Shown here: positions 62,423 to 64,000 of the stretch, in pieces | Layout of the letters: every line of letters starts with the position of its first letter | Numbering within the stretch: the stretch's first letter is position 1 | Assembly: GCA_030054145.1 (NCBI GenBank) | Contig: JASGCK010000006.1 | Span: 1-64,000 of the forward strand | DNA: 64,000 bases | Direction: 5' to 3' | Source: Cytophagales bacterium | GTDB taxonomy: Bacteria > Pseudomonadota > Gammaproteobacteria > Burkholderiales > Burkholderiaceae_C | The notes under the pieces: generated by a model | Seen by the model: the letters and a program-made list of their open reading frames with translations, nothing else | Told to the model about the DNA's origin: nothing | Database searches by the model: none | Made by a program: the position numbers and the translations under genes

Positions 62423-63514
62423 TTAGACGTTGAACAAGAAGTTCATGACATCGCCGTCTTTGACGATGTAATCTTTTCCCTCTGCACGCATTTTGCCAGC
62501 TTCTTTTGCGCCTTGCTCGCCCTTGTAGGTCATGAAGTCTTCAAAGGCAATCGTTTGCGCCCGAATATAACCACGCTCAAAATCGGTGTGAATCACGCCT
62601 GCTGCTTGCGGTCCTGTAGCGCCCACGGGGACTGTCCACGCACGTACTTCTTTGACCCCAGCGGTAAAGTAAGTTTGTAATCCCAGTAAGGTAAAGGCTG
62701 CGCGAATGAGTCGATCAAGTCCTGGCTCGGTCATGCCCATATCACCTAAAAATACCTGCTTGTCTTCATCGGATAGCTCCGCGATCTCAGCTTCAATCGC
62801 TGCACAGATGGCAACGACGGGCGCTTTTTGTTTGGCAGCGTAATCTTTGAGTTTGTCCAGCAGCGGATTGTTGGTAAAGCCTGTATCACTGACGTTGCCA
62901 ACAAACATGGCTGGCTTGGCTGTAATGAGGCACAAGGGTTTGAGAAGCAGTAATTCGTCTTCGCTAAGCCCCATGGCGCGGACAGGTTTTGCTTCGTTTA
63001 ATTGGGGCGTGATGCGCTCTAAAAGCGAGACCATTTTGGCGGCCTCTTTATCGCCAGCGCGTGCAAGTTTTTGAAAGCGATGCAGCGCTTTTTCAACAAC
63101 GCCTAAGTCTGCCAGCGCAAGCTCGGTGTTAATGACTTCGATGTCGGAGATGGGGTCAACCTTGCCTGCTACGTGAACGATGTTGTCGTCTTCAAAACAG
63201 CGCACCACGTTGACGATGGCATCGGTCTCGCGGATGTGGGCGAGGAACTTGTTGCCAAGGCCTTCGCCAGTGCTGGCGCCTGCGACCAAGCCTGCAATGT
63301 CCACAAACTCAACAATGGCTGGCACGATGCGCTCGGGCGTGATGATTTGCGCCAATTGCTGTAGTCGTGGGTCTGGCAATTCGACGATGCCAACATTGGG
63401 CTCAATCGTGCAAAACGGATAATTTTCTGCGGCGATTCCAGATTTGGTCAGGGCATTAAAGAGGGTAGATTTGCCGACGTTAGGCAGGCCGACGATGCCG
63501 CATTTCAAACTCAT
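62423..63514 (-). CDS. ychF: YchF, ribosome-binding Obg-family ATPase
   Basis: A 363-residue P-loop ATPase of the Obg/YchF group, which binds ribosomes and is linked to stress response. G1 is [14 protein letters not shown], switch region [13 protein letters not shown]3 DIAGLV. The C-terminal TGS domain ends [16 protein letters not shown]. It is complete and lies 20 bp downstream of rimM on the same strand. Confidence 0.95.
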   Translation of the reverse strand: MSLKCGIVGLPNVGKSTLFNALTKSGIAAENYPFCTIEPNVGIVELPDPRLQQLAQIITPERIVPAIVEFVDIAGLVAGASTGEGLGNKFLAHIRETDAIVNVVRCFEDDNIVHVAGKVDPISDIEVINTELALADLGVVEKALHRFQKLARAGDKEAAKMVSLLERITPQLNEAKPVRAMGLSEDELLLLKPLCLITAKPAMFVGNVSDTGFTNNPLLDKLKDYAAKQKAPVVAICAAIEAEIAELSDEDKQVFLGDMGMTEPGLDRLIRAAFTLLGLQTYFTAGVKEVRAWTVPVGATGPQAAGVIHTDFERGYIRAQTIAFEDFMTYKGEQGAKEAGKMRAEGKDYIVKDGDVMNFLFNV

Positions 63515-63534
63515 AAGAACAACTTTCTATTGCT

Positions 63535-64000
63535 TCAATCTAAATAATCCGCTTGCCAATCAACGCGGATGGTTTGGGTGACGTGATCGACAGAGTCGAT
63601 ATAAACGCTCACAAAAGGGATCATGATTTTGCCAAGAATCAGCACGGTGTTGGCTCCCGTTGAGTGCAAATCATCGACTGTGCCAAGTAGAACACCTTCA
63701 CGATTGATGACGCTGTGACCCAGCAAATCGACCCAATAAAACTCGTCTTGAGCGGGCGTTGGAAAGCTGGAGCGCGGGATGAAGATGCGAGCCCCTTTGA
63801 GCGACTCTGCTGCCGTGCGGTCAGCCACATCGACAGAGGCGGCGACCACGCCGCTAGAGTGTTCTTTGGCCTCAAGAACTTTGAGCAGCACGGTTCCCGT
63901 GAACGCTTCAAAATTGATACGAACGCCAGCACGCGGCTCGGGCACTTGCAAATACCAACGCTTAGACGAAAAAAACGCTTGGGGGTCATTGTTAAACGCA
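63535..64000 (-). CDS. rimM: RimM, 16S rRNA processing protein (partial)
   Basis: The C-terminal 154 or so residues of RimM, open through the window edge. Reading from 63998 the frame gives AFNNDPQAFFSSKRWYLQVPEPRA. The PRC-barrel domain follows: DEFYWVDLLGHSVINREGVLLG and IPFVSVYIDSVDHVTQTIRVDW. RimM binds the 30S head and assists assembly near protein S19. The N-terminus lies outside the window. An internal TTG at 63951 is not the real start. Confidence 0.9.
   Translation of the reverse strand, partial: AFNNDPQAFFSSKRWYLQVPEPRAGVRINFEAFTGTVLLKVLEAKEHSSGVVAASVDVADRTAAESLKGARIFIPRSSFPTPAQDEFYWVDLLGHSVINREGVLLGTVDDLHSTGANTVLILGKIMIPFVSVYIDSVDHVTQTIRVDWQADYLD

Noticed and set aside
1-64000. 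CRISPR arrays, tRNA or rRNA genes
   Set aside because: No regular repeat-spacer pattern, cloverleaf or rRNA sequence was recognised on either strand.

Overview
The window looks like a chromosomal segment of a betaproteobacterium of the order Burkholderiales, probably Comamonadaceae-like. The support is two Bug/TctC-type tricarboxylate receptors, a UbiB-UbiJ-Tim44-UbiE-DUF971 block, a phasin plus PHA-system protein, a Liv-type transporter with tandem receptors, and YchF next to RimM. G+C is roughly one half by eye; the mobile and toxin-antitoxin (TA) parts are visibly more AT-rich. No rRNA, tRNA or CRISPR array was seen. No stretch over 300 bases lacks a gene.

Layout. (1) 121-3073: a complete-looking IS1-type element with 23-bp terminal inverted repeats. 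It carries a passenger block (a small basic protein, an XRE-ImmA/IrrE regulator and an unknown partner) beside its transposase. (2) 3.1-9.4 kb: aldehyde dehydrogenase, two periplasmic Bug receptors, a sulfatase and a sodium:solute symporter. (3) 9.5-14.9 kb: a decayed RHH/PIN TA pair translationally coupled to ubiB, then ubiJ, a Tim44-domain protein, ubiE, DUF971 and small genes. (4) 14.9-19.5 kb: slyX, a Fic enzyme with a striking array of operator half-sites at its promoter, and valS with an in-frame repeat insertion. (5) 19.5-22.5 kb: an islet holding HicAB-like and CcdAB-like TA pairs, flanked by a 54-bp direct repeat of the 3' end of an MFS gene. (6) 22.6-25.5 kb: DUF1330, a serine hydrolase and aspartase.

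(7) 25.6-39.5 kb: a lipid and storage-granule region. It has an LCAT-like acyltransferase/lipase, acyl-CoA dehydrogenase, wax ester synthase/DGAT, three alpha/beta hydrolases, phasin, TetR regulator, PHA-system protein, a self-sufficient P450-reductase fusion, an isochorismatase-like hydrolase and a CoA-transferase. (8) 39.7-50.8 kb: a sugar uptake and degradation operon with a CUT1 ABC transporter, GH31 glycosidase, glycosyltransferase-like protein, a split VOC/TIM-barrel pair, aldose epimerase and an SMP-30 lactonase. Tight overlaps link the genes, and a lactonase remnant lies at its end. (9) 50.9-53.9 kb: DUF433, msrB, selO and a DMT exporter. (10) 54.0-62.1 kb: acyl-CoA ligase followed by a Liv-type ABC transporter with two tandem receptors. 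(11) 62.1-64.0 kb: DUF962, ychF and a rimM cut by the window edge.

The most unusual points are the cargo-bearing IS1-like element, the TA islet that rebuilds the end of its host gene, the 17-bp-periodic operator array before fic, and three places where dispersed repeats sit in frame inside essential or metabolic genes (valS once, the GH31 gene twice). Function calls rest on motifs and family resemblance read by eye; no database search was possible.
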